A DNA stretch of 64,000 nt from Taishania pollutisoli (lineage in GTDB: Bacteria > Bacteroidota > Bacteroidia > Flavobacteriales_D > Crocinitomicaceae), in contig NZ_JACVEL010000001.1 in assembly GCF_014518315.1 (NCBI RefSeq), positions 248,001 to 312,000 on the forward strand, given 5' to 3'. The notes below the pieces were generated by a model. That model did no database searches. It had not been told where the DNA came from and saw nothing but the letters and a program-made list of their open reading frames with translations. A program made the translations under genes and the position numbers. Shown here piece by piece: positions 16,836-24,943 of the stretch (within the stretch, counting starts at the first letter, position 1; each line of letters starts with the position of its first letter).

Positions 16836-19091
16836 ATGCATTTTGATCAAAAAGACCCGTCTTATTTCTGGGACACCTGGAAGTTTACTTCAAGGAACGG
16901 ACAACAATACTGGAACTTTGAACTTCCCGATGAGTTAAAGGGAATCATTCAATCGCAGGCAGATTGGGAAAAGCCGGAGGGGAAAGCGTTTTTGGAAGCA
17001 TTCGACCGTGCGTTTATTTTTGATAAAAACATCAATCCCAATTCGGGTGACCGTGTATTTCGCTATTTGCGGAACAAACAGGTTGGTGAACCGAAACTGG
17101 TCCCGTCAGATGCAACAGCTTCGCTCAAGGAGCGTGCGCATACAGCATTATTGAACGGGTTTTCTTTTTATGAAACATTGCAGGAACCGGACGGAAACTG
17201 GGCCGGAGATTACGGAGGTCCGCTCTTCTTGATTCCCGGATTGATCATCGCGTCGTACATCACCGACACCCCGTTTGATCAACCGATGCAGGTACTGATG
17301 AAGCGCAACTTGTGGAATCATCAGAACGAAGACGGTGGATGGGGATTGCACATCGAAGGACATTCAACCATGTTCGGAACAGTAATGCAGTATGTAACAT
17401 TGCGGATTTTGGGAGAAGATCTTTCCAATCCCGATCTGAAACGTGCACAGGACTGGATTTTAAACCACGGTGGCGCTGTACAAATTCCGATGTGGGGGAA
17501 ATTTTACCTTTCAGTCCTCAATGTATATGAGTGGGCGGGAAATGATGCGTTGTTGCCGGAATTGTGGAAGTTGCCGAAATGGCTTCCCTTCCACCCGAAA
17601 AAATATTGGTGTCACAACCGAATGCTGTACCTGCCGATGTCCTACTGCTTCGGAAACAAGGTAAAAGCAAAAGAAACCGGATTGATCAGAGCATTAAGAA
17701 AAGAATTATACACGACAAGCTACGATTCCGTTAATTGGAAAAAAGCACGCCGGCAAGCGTGTAAAATCGATATTTTCAACCCGGTCAGTAAATGGTATAC
17801 CGGTTTGAGTAAAATTGTCAACGGGTATGAAACCATTCATTCGAAAACACTTCGAAAGAAAGCACTCAAGTATGTAGAAGATTACATCGATCACGAGGAC
17901 CTGCACACACGCTACATCAATATCGGTCCGGTGAACCAGGCGATGAATTCGATTTGCGTGTGGCATAAATACGGAAAAGATTCCGAGCAGTTTCAAAACC
18001 ACGTCAACCGCTGGAAGGATTACCTGTGGATCGCGGAAGACGGTGCGAAAATGGGTGGTTACAACGGATCTCAATTGTGGGATACGGCATTTGCAGGTCA
18101 GGCACTGATCGAAGCGGACATGGAAACGCATTTCCCGGAAATGGCCCGGAAAATTTATCACTTCATCGACATTACACAAATTGACCGCGATCCGAAAGAT
18201 CACGAAAAGTACTGCCGGGATGTAACGCTCGGTTGCTGGCCGTTTTCAACGATTGATCATGCGTGGGCAGTAACGGATTGTACTTCGGAAGGGATGAAAA
18301 CAGCGTTGTTGTACAACAACAAGCAACACATTTCCAAGCAACACCTCATTGGTTTAGAGCGTCTGAAACCGGCCATTGACTGGTTGTTGTTCATGCAAAA
18401 TGAAGACGGAGGCTGGGCTTCGTATGAGAAAAAACGTGCTCCGAAATGGATAGAGGTACTGAATCCTTCGCTGTTGTATGAGAACATCATGACGGAGGTG
18501 ACCTATACGGAATGTTCTTCGGCAACCATGCAGGGGTTGAAAGAATTCTCTGAAAATTACGATTACCGCCGGGACGACATTCAAGCAGCCCTGAAACGCG
18601 GTAGTAAGTTCATTCAATCGAAACAAGACGCGGACGGCTCCTGGTACGGTTGCTGGGGTGTTTGTTACACCTACGGAACCTGGTTCGGAATTGAAGGATT
18701 GTTGGCAGCTGGTTTTGAGGGATACAAAAACGGGACTCCCGCCACAGAAATTAAAAACGGTTGTGACTTCCTGCTCAGCAAACAACGCACAGACGGAAGC
18801 TGGGGAGAATCCTTTGAATCTTGTGTACAACACAAATACATCGAGCACGAGGACGGACAAATCATCAATACGGCATGGGCATTGCTTGCATTAATGAAAG
18901 CAAAACACCCGGATCAGGCTGCGATTGAACGCGGTATTGAATTCATCCTTTCCCGCCAGGAAGCCAACGGCGATTTTCCGCAAGAGGGAATTTCCGGTGT
19001 ATTCAACGGAAATTGTATGGAAACGTATACGGCCTACCGAAATGTGTTCCCGTTGTGGGCAATTGCACGGTATCGGAAGGGATGTGAGTGA
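16836..19091 (+). CDS. osc: Oxidosqualene cyclase (sterol-forming, cycloartenol/lanosterol synthase type)
   Basis: Cyclises 2,3-oxidosqualene to a tetracyclic sterol. A 751-residue alpha/alpha-barrel protein with QW repeats (such as QEPDGNWAGDYGGPLF, DGGWGLHIEG, DGSWYGCWGVCYTYGTWF, DGSWGESFESC). The initiating acid is Asp481 in VTDCTSEG, the DCTAE type of oxidosqualene cyclases, not the DVDDT of squalene-hopene cyclases. At the three product-steering sites it has Tyr409, His475 and Val479, corresponding to Tyr410/His477/Ile481 of plant cycloartenol synthase: two plant-like residues and one lanosterol-synthase-like Val. Last gene of the operon, six bases after the prenyltransferase. Confidence 0.95.
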   Translation: MHFDQKDPSYFWDTWKFTSRNGQQYWNFELPDELKGIIQSQADWEKPEGKAFLEAFDRAFIFDKNINPNSGDRVFRYLRNKQVGEPKLVPSDATASLKERAHTALLNGFSFYETLQEPDGNWAGDYGGPLFLIPGLIIASYITDTPFDQPMQVLMKRNLWNHQNEDGGWGLHIEGHSTMFGTVMQYVTLRILGEDLSNPDLKRAQDWILNHGGAVQIPMWGKFYLSVLNVYEWAGNDALLPELWKLPKWLPFHPKKYWCHNRMLYLPMSYCFGNKVKAKETGLIRALRKELYTTSYDSVNWKKARRQACKIDIFNPVSKWYTGLSKIVNGYETIHSKTLRKKALKYVEDYIDHEDLHTRYINIGPVNQAMNSICVWHKYGKDSEQFQNHVNRWKDYLWIAEDGAKMGGYNGSQLWDTAFAGQALIEADMETHFPEMARKIYHFIDITQIDRDPKDHEKYCRDVTLGCWPFSTIDHAWAVTDCTSEGMKTALLYNNKQHISKQHLIGLERLKPAIDWLLFMQNEDGGWASYEKKRAPKWIEVLNPSLLYENIMTEVTYTECSSATMQGLKEFSENYDYRRDDIQAALKRGSKFIQSKQDADGSWYGCWGVCYTYGTWFGIEGLLAAGFEGYKNGTPATEIKNGCDFLLSKQRTDGSWGESFESCVQHKYIEHEDGQIINTAWALLALMKAKHPDQAAIERGIEFILSRQEANGDFPQEGISGVFNGNCMETYTAYRNVFPLWAIARYRKGCE

Positions 19092-19285
19092 ATCTATTTC
19101 ACTAAATTTATACTTACAAATTATCTGTTGTTTTTTCAGTTTTGATTTTGTCAATTGTAGTATATCTATAGATTCCCATCGTATAAGCAGTTTTTTTCAT
19201 AAAGAAGTAATCTTATTGGTAACTGTTTGTCCTGTACACGTCTCTAAAACTACTGATTTTCATGAAAGGGTGTACTGATCGCTAA

Positions 19286-19320
19286 AAAACAGGAAACAAC
19301 AGAATGATTTTTCCTGTTTT
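19286..19320 (+). terminator. Terminator-like hairpin downstream of the sterol operon
   Basis: Arms AAAACAGGAAA (19286-19296) and TTTCCTGTTTT (19310-19320) flank a loop that contains the second copy of the 16-bp repeat. It lies about 195 bases after the cyclase stop and before a gene on the other strand. The stem is A/T-rich at its base, so it may act in both directions. Confidence 0.6.
19294..19309 (+). repeat. 16-bp direct repeat, copy downstream of the sterol operon
   Basis: Exact copy of the sequence at 7926-7941. Here too it forms the loop of a hairpin. The two copies enclose 11.35 kb holding exactly the complete sterol operon. Confidence 0.6.
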
Positions 19321-19344
19321 CAAAACGAATACCCCTTTATTTTA

Positions 19345-20073
19345 TTAGTGTTTATCCGACGGAACCGACAACGTGAAATGGACGAAAAAGCTGTGCTCCC
19401 GTATCCGGTATTCATCCCGCAACGGCAACCGGACGGTATACAAATAACCCAGCTCCAGTTTTGCAATTGTATTGAACCGATATTCCATCAGTACTCCCGT
19501 TCGGTTGTGGTCATAAAAATGCGTGACGGCAACACCGGCAATGTTCAGAAACAGTTCATCGTACACCAGCCACTTCATCTTTTCGAGTAGCTGGTACTCT
19601 ATACCGAGACGGTGTCTCGCACGCAGGATGCCCGAAGGAGAACTGCTCAGCAAGCGGTATTCCACAGCTGGGCGGTTCACCAGTTGAAAGCGGTCGGAAA
19701 ACCGGTGACGGAAATCAGCCGCAACCGACCACCGAAATTCACTTGACGGAGTTACATGTTCATCTCCCTGTTCCTGAATAACCCGGTAATGGCGGAAATA
19801 AGCAACGGGTGAAAACGATAACCGGACATCCCGGTTGTACCGGTAATGCATCCACTGTCTGAACGTGTACATCAGATTATACCGAAGCGGTTGGTGATCA
19901 TCGAAACCGTTTTGCCGTCTGTGTTGAAATTCAACCCCTGTTTTCCATGCAGAATGTACAGGTACCACCACCGTTGTACGAAACCAGGCATTGTAACGGT
20001 ACTGCGCATGAAGCAAATGGACACAACTTACCCAGACAGCCATTAACAACCATCGTATTCGTTTGGAGTACAT
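19345..20073 (-). CDS. DUF2490-family outer-membrane-like protein
   Basis: A 242-residue protein with a Sec signal peptide (hydrophobic LLMAVWVSCVHLLHAQ, cut after HAQ). The mature part is built of short alternating strands with repeated Tyr/Arg/Phe patterns (YNLMYTFRQWMHYRY, FRWSVAADFRHRF, LELGYLYTVRL) and ends in Phe-containing strands, fitting a small beta-barrel as expected of DUF2490. Function unknown. It starts seven bases after the YeeE/YedE-like gene and may be the last gene of the sulfur cluster. Confidence 0.7.
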   Translation of the reverse strand: MYSKRIRWLLMAVWVSCVHLLHAQYRYNAWFRTTVVVPVHSAWKTGVEFQHRRQNGFDDHQPLRYNLMYTFRQWMHYRYNRDVRLSFSPVAYFRHYRVIQEQGDEHVTPSSEFRWSVAADFRHRFSDRFQLVNRPAVEYRLLSSSPSGILRARHRLGIEYQLLEKMKWLVYDELFLNIAGVAVTHFYDHNRTGVLMEYRFNTIAKLELGYLYTVRLPLRDEYRIREHSFFVHFTLSVPSDKH

Positions 20074-20079
20074 AACCGC

Positions 20080-20583
20080 TTAATGAGGCAGTTTTTCCCG
20101 CACGTATCCGTAAACCCATGTCCCTGCAATGGCACTCAGCAATGTAACGGCAATAACTGTCGCACCGGTTCCGATCTGTGCAAAGAGTGGTCCGGGGCAC
20201 GCACCTGTCAACGCCCATCCCAGACCGAACAGCAGTCCCCCATATAGCTGGCCTTTGTTGAATGTTTTCGGGTGAAATTCAATTTTTTCTCCGTAGATTG
20301 TTTTGATGTTGAAGGTTTTTATCAGCCAGACGGAAAGCATCCCGACAATCACTGCGCTGCCAATGATGCCATACATGTGAAACGACTGAAGGCGGAACAT
20401 TTCCTGGATCCGGAACCAGCTTACCACTTCCGCTTTCACGAAAATAATACCGAACAATATTCCGACGACCAGGTATTTTACATTGTGGTACCAACGGTGT
20501 TTTAAATGACTTTCATTGACACATATCGCGTCAAGGGAACGAGCTTCTAAATCGGCATCCTGTATTTGATTCTTCTCTCGCAT
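20080..20583 (-). CDS. YeeE/YedE-family membrane protein (second half-size subunit)
   Basis: A 167-residue integral membrane protein with about four helices and the signature GLLFGLGWALTGACPGPLFAQIGTG, in which a conserved Cys sits in the pore motif of the YeeE/YedE (thiosulfate/sulfur transport) family. The start MREKNQ at 20583 is taken, 11 bases after its partner's stop; a longer open frame overlaps the partner and has no membrane logic. Two half-size proteins, each with one GG/GxC motif, probably pair into one transporter importing reduced sulfur. Confidence 0.78.
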   Translation of the reverse strand: MREKNQIQDADLEARSLDAICVNESHLKHRWYHNVKYLVVGILFGIIFVKAEVVSWFRIQEMFRLQSFHMYGIIGSAVIVGMLSVWLIKTFNIKTIYGEKIEFHPKTFNKGQLYGGLLFGLGWALTGACPGPLFAQIGTGATVIAVTLLSAIAGTWVYGYVREKLPH

Positions 20584-20594
20584 ATCAGCAGTTA

Positions 20595-21158
20595 TTAAAG
20601 TGAAAGTATAAGGGGTAAAAGCAGGTTGGCCATGATGAAACCTCCGATCATAAAACAGATGGTGGCAACCAGTGAAGGCCATTGCAGGGTAGACAATCCC
20701 ATAATCGCGTGACCGCTGGTACAACCTCCGGCATACCGGGTTCCGAAGCCGACTAAAAAGCCACCGACTACCATCAGGATAAATCCCCGGAGTGTAAACA
20801 ATGCTTCCCAGGTGAGTACATCTTTCGGCACCAGGTTACTGTAATCGGAAATCCCATACGTTGCCAATTCAGCTGCCAGCTTTGGGTTTACCTGCACGGG
20901 ATCAGGATTGGAAAGGAACTGTGCGGAAAGAATTCCCCCAATGAGGATACCTGCTACAAACACCAGGTTCCAGATTTCTTTTTTCCAGTCGTATTTAAAA
21001 AACGGTATTCCAGCGGGGATACATGACGCGCAGATATGTCGCAGGGAAGAGCTGATTCCAAACGATTTATTTCCCAGGATCAGGAGTGCGGGAACGGTTA
21101 ATCCAATCAGCGGACCTGCAACATACCAGGGCCAGGGTTGTTTGATAAATTCAATCAT
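20595..21158 (-). CDS. YeeE/YedE-family membrane protein (first half-size subunit)
   Basis: A 187-residue membrane protein with the paired motif [25 protein letters not shown], carrying the conserved Cys of the sulfur-transport family (thiosulfate transporter TsuA/YeeE type). About five hydrophobic helices are visible. Located directly before the second half-size subunit in a cluster with rhodaneses and an MBL persulfide dioxygenase, so a role in uptake or efflux of thiosulfate or related sulfur species is likely by context. Confidence 0.8.
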   Translation of the reverse strand: MIEFIKQPWPWYVAGPLIGLTVPALLILGNKSFGISSSLRHICASCIPAGIPFFKYDWKKEIWNLVFVAGILIGGILSAQFLSNPDPVQVNPKLAAELATYGISDYSNLVPKDVLTWEALFTLRGFILMVVGGFLVGFGTRYAGGCTSGHAIMGLSTLQWPSLVATICFMIGGFIMANLLLPLILSL

Positions 21159-21187
21159 GTTATTGTTTTGAAATGTGAGTCGTTTTG

Positions 21188-21400
21188 TTATTTGTTACTA
21201 TTATACGGTTTTTTCTTTTGGAATAAGGAAAAGAACAATCCTCCCGTTACAGCACCGTAGAGAATGCTGTTTAACGGATTTGAAGTGATCGGGCAAGTAC
21301 CCGAGTTACATCCTACGAATTTCCAGTAAGCGTAACCCGCTACTACTCCAATCGCGATTCCGATGAGCAGCAATCGCTGGCGTTTGATAAAATTTTTCAT
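21188..21400 (-). CDS. Small DUF6132-type membrane protein
   Basis: A 70-residue protein with two hydrophobic helices. The segment GYAYWKFVGCNSGTCPITSNP carries two cysteines in a pattern characteristic of the small DUF6132 family, which is often found beside sulfur-metabolism genes in Bacteroidota (recalled association). Function unknown; the cysteine pair could bind sulfur or metal. Eight bases separate it from the next upstream gene, so it belongs to the same transcript. Confidence 0.72.
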   Translation of the reverse strand: MKNFIKRQRLLLIGIAIGVVAGYAYWKFVGCNSGTCPITSNPLNSILYGAVTGGLFFSLFQKKKPYNSNK

Positions 21401-21407
21401 GTATCAA

Positions 21408-21614
21408 TTAGGTTTTTCGTTTACAGGTAGTCATTCCCACCAATCGATACAACGGACAAAAACCAATCAACGAAGTCAGCAGAAAGATGACAGCAATCAT
21501 CCCTGCTATGATTGCCCATGTTCCTGAAAGGATACCTGTAGCGTACAGCAATGCAATCCCCACGGATAACAGGATGCGTACCACCCGATCCAGTGTTCCC
21601 ATATTTGTTTTCAT
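21408..21614 (-). CDS. DUF2892 (YgaP-like) inner-membrane protein
   Basis: A 68-residue protein starting MKTNMGTLDRVVRILLSVGI, with two hydrophobic helices and the ending LIGFCPLYRLVGMTTC. This is the membrane domain that is fused to rhodanese in E. coli YgaP. Its position a few genes after a stand-alone rhodanese fits a split version of that arrangement. It lies six bases after the methyltransferase stop. Confidence 0.8.
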   Translation of the reverse strand: MKTNMGTLDRVVRILLSVGIALLYATGILSGTWAIIAGMIAVIFLLTSLIGFCPLYRLVGMTTCKRKT

Positions 21615-21619
21615 GTCTG

Positions 21620-22249
21620 TTACTTTTTTATAAGGTTAATAAATACTTCCGAATCTGTTCTTCCCGGTATGCTGTTGTAGCACGGATCCATCGTTTTAAT
21701 TTCGAAATAAGGATCAAAAACCGGTTTGTACTCACAAGTACAACCACCAAAAGGAGGTCCGTCCTGTTCAAAGGTACGGTCGAAGAGTACACCGATAAGT
21801 TTTCCGTTTTCCCGGAGCAATGCCGCCATTTTTTTTGCGTATTTATTCCGCCATGACGGAGGAATGGCACAAAAGAAGGTTTGTTCAATTACCAGGTCAT
21901 ACGTTCCCCGATGTTCAAAAAAATCTTCACACACTACCCGGATACCGGGAGTTGCTATATACTTTTCTGCCAGGAGTTCTACCGCTTTTGGCGCGATGTC
22001 GAGCAACGTAATATTCGTAAAACCGTGCTGCAATAAATAGTCGGCTTCGTGCGCGTTGCCACAACCGGGAATCAGGACCGCGGCGTTTTTATCCGGATAT
22101 TGCTCCATGTAGTTCGTAATTGCGGGTGCCGCATGACCGATATCCCACCCTGTACGATTGCTTTCCCACTGTGCATTCCAGTACTTTTGATCCAACGGGC
22201 GTTCGCACTGCGTCACACAACATTGGAGATTGGTGTCCTTACTATTCAT
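21620..22249 (-). CDS. TPMT-family thiol S-methyltransferase
   Basis: SAM-dependent methyltransferase of 209 residues. The N-terminus has WNAQWESNRTGWDIGHAAPA, the hallmark of thiopurine-methyltransferase-like enzymes; LIPGCGNAHEADYLLQHGF is the SAM loop, and FFCAIPPSWRNKYAKKM follows. Members methylate thiols, sulfide, selenium or tellurium compounds. Overlap of eight bases with the rhodanese gene and the surrounding sulfur genes suggest detoxification of sulfide or small thiols here. Confidence 0.82.
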   Translation of the reverse strand: MNSKDTNLQCCVTQCERPLDQKYWNAQWESNRTGWDIGHAAPAITNYMEQYPDKNAAVLIPGCGNAHEADYLLQHGFTNITLLDIAPKAVELLAEKYIATPGIRVVCEDFFEHRGTYDLVIEQTFFCAIPPSWRNKYAKKMAALLRENGKLIGVLFDRTFEQDGPPFGGCTCEYKPVFDPYFEIKTMDPCYNSIPGRTDSEVFINLIKK

Positions 22250-22556
22250 TTTTAAGTTGGTTTACGTATTGCCAGGTCCCGCCGTTCAGAACGTTGGTAA
22301 AACCGTGTCGCTCCAGTATACTTTTTGCCTGGCTGCTCCGGTTACCACTCCGGCAGAATACAACAATACTCTTTTTTCCTTTCAAAGCTGTCAGTTTACC
22401 GGATAGCTGATCCAGCGGAATGTTGACTGCTCCTCTGACGCTCCCGGTAGAAAACTCAGCTGCTGTACGAACATCGACTAACAATGCGCCTTCTTTTATT
22501 TCTTCCTTCAGCCGGGGATCCGCTCCGGCAAACAAATTTTTAAATAATCCAAACAT
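22242..22556 (-). CDS. Single-domain rhodanese
   Basis: A 104-residue sulfurtransferase. DVRTAAEFSTGSVRGAVNIP and the active-site loop VVFCRSGNRSSQA, with the persulfide-forming Cys, are intact. It has no signal peptide. It probably passes sulfane sulfur between thiosulfate or persulfides and the neighbouring MBL-rhodanese enzyme, 27 bases upstream in the same orientation. Confidence 0.88.
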   Translation of the reverse strand: MFGLFKNLFAGADPRLKEEIKEGALLVDVRTAAEFSTGSVRGAVNIPLDQLSGKLTALKGKKSIVVFCRSGNRSSQAKSILERHGFTNVLNGGTWQYVNQLKNE

Positions 22557-22583
22557 TTTATTCGCTATTACTGGTTATACGAC

Positions 22584-23996
22584 TTATGATAAGACCTTAC
22601 TCTGGCAGATGTAATCCGTTTTCGGAACACCGGTCAGCGCAATGGCATTAAATCCCCCTTCAATTTCCGTAAAGTTACGGTATCCTCTGGCCTGCAGAAT
22701 GCTGGCAGCAATCATACTTCTGTATCCGCCGGCACAATGGAGGTAGAAATGCTCCCCGGGATCCAGATCTCTGATCCAGTCATTGATATATGCCAGTGGT
22801 TTGCTGTACGCTTCTGCCACATGTTCAGCGGCATATTCGCTTTCCTTTCGTACATCCACCACTTTGTTGTCCGTGATGTTTACTTCTTCCGCAAATTGAG
22901 CTGCCGTGATCCGATGAACAGTATCTGTTTCTTTCCCGCTTTCTTTCCAGGCAGAGAAACCGCCTTTCAGGTAACCCAACACATGATCAAACCCAACACG
23001 GCTCAACCGGGTAATTGCTTCTTCCTCTTTCCCGGAATCCGTAACCAGCAGGATCGGCTGCTGCACATCGACCATCAGAGCGCCAACCCAGGGTGCAAAA
23101 TCACCATTCAGTCCGATGTTAACAGATTGCGGAATAAAACCTGTATAAAACTCCTTATCGCTCCTTGTATCCAGGATCAATGCTCCGGAAGTTTCCGCCA
23201 GGGTTTCAAATTCCTCCGGTGATAATGCCTGCATACCATGTGCCATTACCTGGTCAAACCGTTCATACCCCTTTTTATTCATCGCTACGTTCATTCCGAA
23301 ATATGCAGGAGGTGGAAGCAATCCATCGGTAACTGCTTTGATAAACGTTTCCCGATCCGGTTGATTGAGCGCGTAATTCACCTTTTTCTGATTCCCCAGG
23401 CTATCTACCGTTTCCTTCATCATGTTTTTTCCACACGCTGATCCTGCTCCATGCGCCGGGTAAACAGTAATGTCATTACTTAGCGGAAGTATTTTGTTGT
23501 ACAGGCTGTCATACAGCAACCCGGCCAGTTCTTCCTGGGTCAAATGTGCTGCTTTTTGTGCCAGATCCGGTCGGCCAACGTCACCCAGGAACAGGGTATC
23601 GCCACTGAACAAAGCGGTTTCCTTCCCGTCCTCATCTATCAACAGAAAACAGGAACTTTCCATGGTATGTCCCGGTGTGTGCAATACTTTTATACGAATC
23701 GCACCAATTGTAAACACCTGGTTATCTTCTGCAACAATTGCCTCAAATTCAGGAGTAGCGGTCGGGCCATACACAATAGGCGCGCCGGTTTTTTCCGCCA
23801 GGTCAACGTGTCCGCTGACAAAATCGGCGTGGAAATGTGTTTCAAATATGTATCGGAGTGTCACACCGTCTTTTTCCAACCGATCGATGTAGGGTTGTGT
23901 CTCGCGCAGCGGATCAATAATGGCTGCTTCTCCATTGGAGGTGATGTAGTATGCTCCCTGAGCTAAACATCCGGTATAAATCTGTTCTATTTTCAT
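22584..23996 (-). CDS. MBL-fold persulfide dioxygenase fused to two rhodanese domains
   Basis: A 470-residue three-domain protein. Residues 1-240 are a metallo-beta-lactamase fold with [16 protein letters not shown] and [15 protein letters not shown], the ETHE1/persulfide dioxygenase metal site. Two rhodanese domains follow: the first (about 270-350) has VTDSG where a catalytic Cys loop would be, so it looks inactive; the second (about 370-460) has the active loop HCAGGYRS. The fusion oxidises glutathione- or protein-persulfide to sulfite. The start MKIEQIYTG at 23996 is chosen as the conserved family start. Preceded by box A. Confidence 0.88.
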   Translation of the reverse strand: MKIEQIYTGCLAQGAYYITSNGEAAIIDPLRETQPYIDRLEKDGVTLRYIFETHFHADFVSGHVDLAEKTGAPIVYGPTATPEFEAIVAEDNQVFTIGAIRIKVLHTPGHTMESSCFLLIDEDGKETALFSGDTLFLGDVGRPDLAQKAAHLTQEELAGLLYDSLYNKILPLSNDITVYPAHGAGSACGKNMMKETVDSLGNQKKVNYALNQPDRETFIKAVTDGLLPPPAYFGMNVAMNKKGYERFDQVMAHGMQALSPEEFETLAETSGALILDTRSDKEFYTGFIPQSVNIGLNGDFAPWVGALMVDVQQPILLVTDSGKEEEAITRLSRVGFDHVLGYLKGGFSAWKESGKETDTVHRITAAQFAEEVNITDNKVVDVRKESEYAAEHVAEAYSKPLAYINDWIRDLDPGEHFYLHCAGGYRSMIAASILQARGYRNFTEIEGGFNAIALTGVPKTDYICQSKVLS

Positions 23997-24026
23997 TGTT
24001 CTTTTGTTTAATTGGCATTTAGAATG

Positions 24027-24083
24027 CAAAAATCCTCATTTGCATGTACTCCTACAGCTACTTTGGTTACACAATGGTTATTT
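24027..24083 (-). promoter_or_regulatory. Box A: promoter/operator of the persulfide dioxygenase gene
   Basis: A 32-bp element at 24052-24083 is repeated at 24912-24943 with 30 of 32 bases identical. Twenty bases downstream, on the minus strand, lies GATTTTTG (24034-24027), a -7-like xAnnTTTG. The box holds two TAACC words 11 bases apart, one helical turn. By position the box would overlap the -33 region, as for a Crp/Fnr-type activator. Confidence 0.6.
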
Positions 24084-24866
24084 CAGCAGTAATTCTTTCA
24101 GAATGATGTACATTCCCATGATCAGAACAAACCACCCGAATACAGGTTTGAGCTGTGCTCCGTCCATTCGTTTTGAAAGGGTTGTACCGATAAAAATCCC
24201 ACCAACTGCAAACAGGGCGATCGTCAGCAGGAATTGCCAGTCAATGGGTGATCCGTCAAGAGAAAACAGAAATCCGCTCAGGGAATTAACGGCAATGATC
24301 ACCAGGGAAGTTCCCACGGCTGTTTTCATGGGTAGTTTAACAATATTGACCAGTGCCGGGATAATCAAAAAACCTCCACCGGCTCCGACCAATCCTGTTA
24401 CAAAACCAACCAATATTCCCTGAAGAATCAATGTAGACCGTTTGTTTTCTGCAGAAGATACATCTCCCTTGTTTTTCTTGCTGATCATACGATAAGCAGC
24501 AGCGATCATCAATAGCGCGAACAGCAGTAATAACAGTACACTTTTGGTAACTGTGAGTGTTCCGATCGTAACGATGTTTTCAGGAATTGCCGGGAGAACA
24601 AACTTTCTGGTCAGCAGGATGACGACAATAGACGGCAATCCGAATGAGAGTACGGTTTGCTTGTTGACAAATCCTCGTTTAAGATAGGTACGTGAACCGA
24701 CCATGCTTGTGACGGCCACAATAAACAATGAATATGTCGTTGCCATGACGGCATCGATCCGAAACAGGTAAACCAATACGGGAACGGTCAGGATACTTCC
24801 GCCTCCGCCGATCAATCCCAAAAAAATGCCTATAAAAATTGAAGCGAAATAGCCTGCTATATCCAT
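24078..24866 (-). CDS. TauE/SafE-family sulfite exporter
   Basis: A 262-residue membrane protein with about eight hydrophobic helices and the duplicated family motif: [18 protein letters not shown] near the N-terminus and [18 protein letters not shown] after residue 155. TauE/SafE proteins export sulfoacetate, sulfite or related organosulfonates. Placed directly before the persulfide dioxygenase, which makes sulfite, so sulfite efflux is the natural reading. Its own start is preceded by box B; its end overlaps the edge of box A. Confidence 0.87.
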   Translation of the reverse strand: MDIAGYFASIFIGIFLGLIGGGGSILTVPVLVYLFRIDAVMATTYSLFIVAVTSMVGSRTYLKRGFVNKQTVLSFGLPSIVVILLTRKFVLPAIPENIVTIGTLTVTKSVLLLLLFALLMIAAAYRMISKKNKGDVSSAENKRSTLILQGILVGFVTGLVGAGGGFLIIPALVNIVKLPMKTAVGTSLVIIAVNSLSGFLFSLDGSPIDWQFLLTIALFAVGGIFIGTTLSKRMDGAQLKPVFGWFVLIMGMYIILKELLLK

Positions 24867-24886
24867 CGGTATCGAAATTACTGATG

Positions 24887-24943
24887 CAAAATTGCAACGA
24901 GCACCGAAGTTCTACAGCTACTTTGGTTACATAACGGTTATTT
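24887..24943 (-). promoter_or_regulatory. Box B: promoter/operator of the TauE gene
   Basis: Second copy of the 32-bp box (24912-24943), again exactly 20 bases from a -7-like element, CAATTTTG on the minus strand (24894-24887). It overlaps the last codons and stop of the Crp/Fnr gene, so part of the regulator's coding sequence doubles as an operator. Confidence 0.6.

Noticed and set aside
17706-18490. Long antisense frames opposite the cyclase gene
   Set aside because: Shadows of a strongly coding gene; no start context or family match.
16836-19091. Reading the cyclase as a squalene-hopene cyclase (hopanoid pathway)
   Set aside because: The catalytic motif is DCTSE, not DVDDT, and a squalene epoxidase is in the same operon, so the substrate is oxidosqualene.
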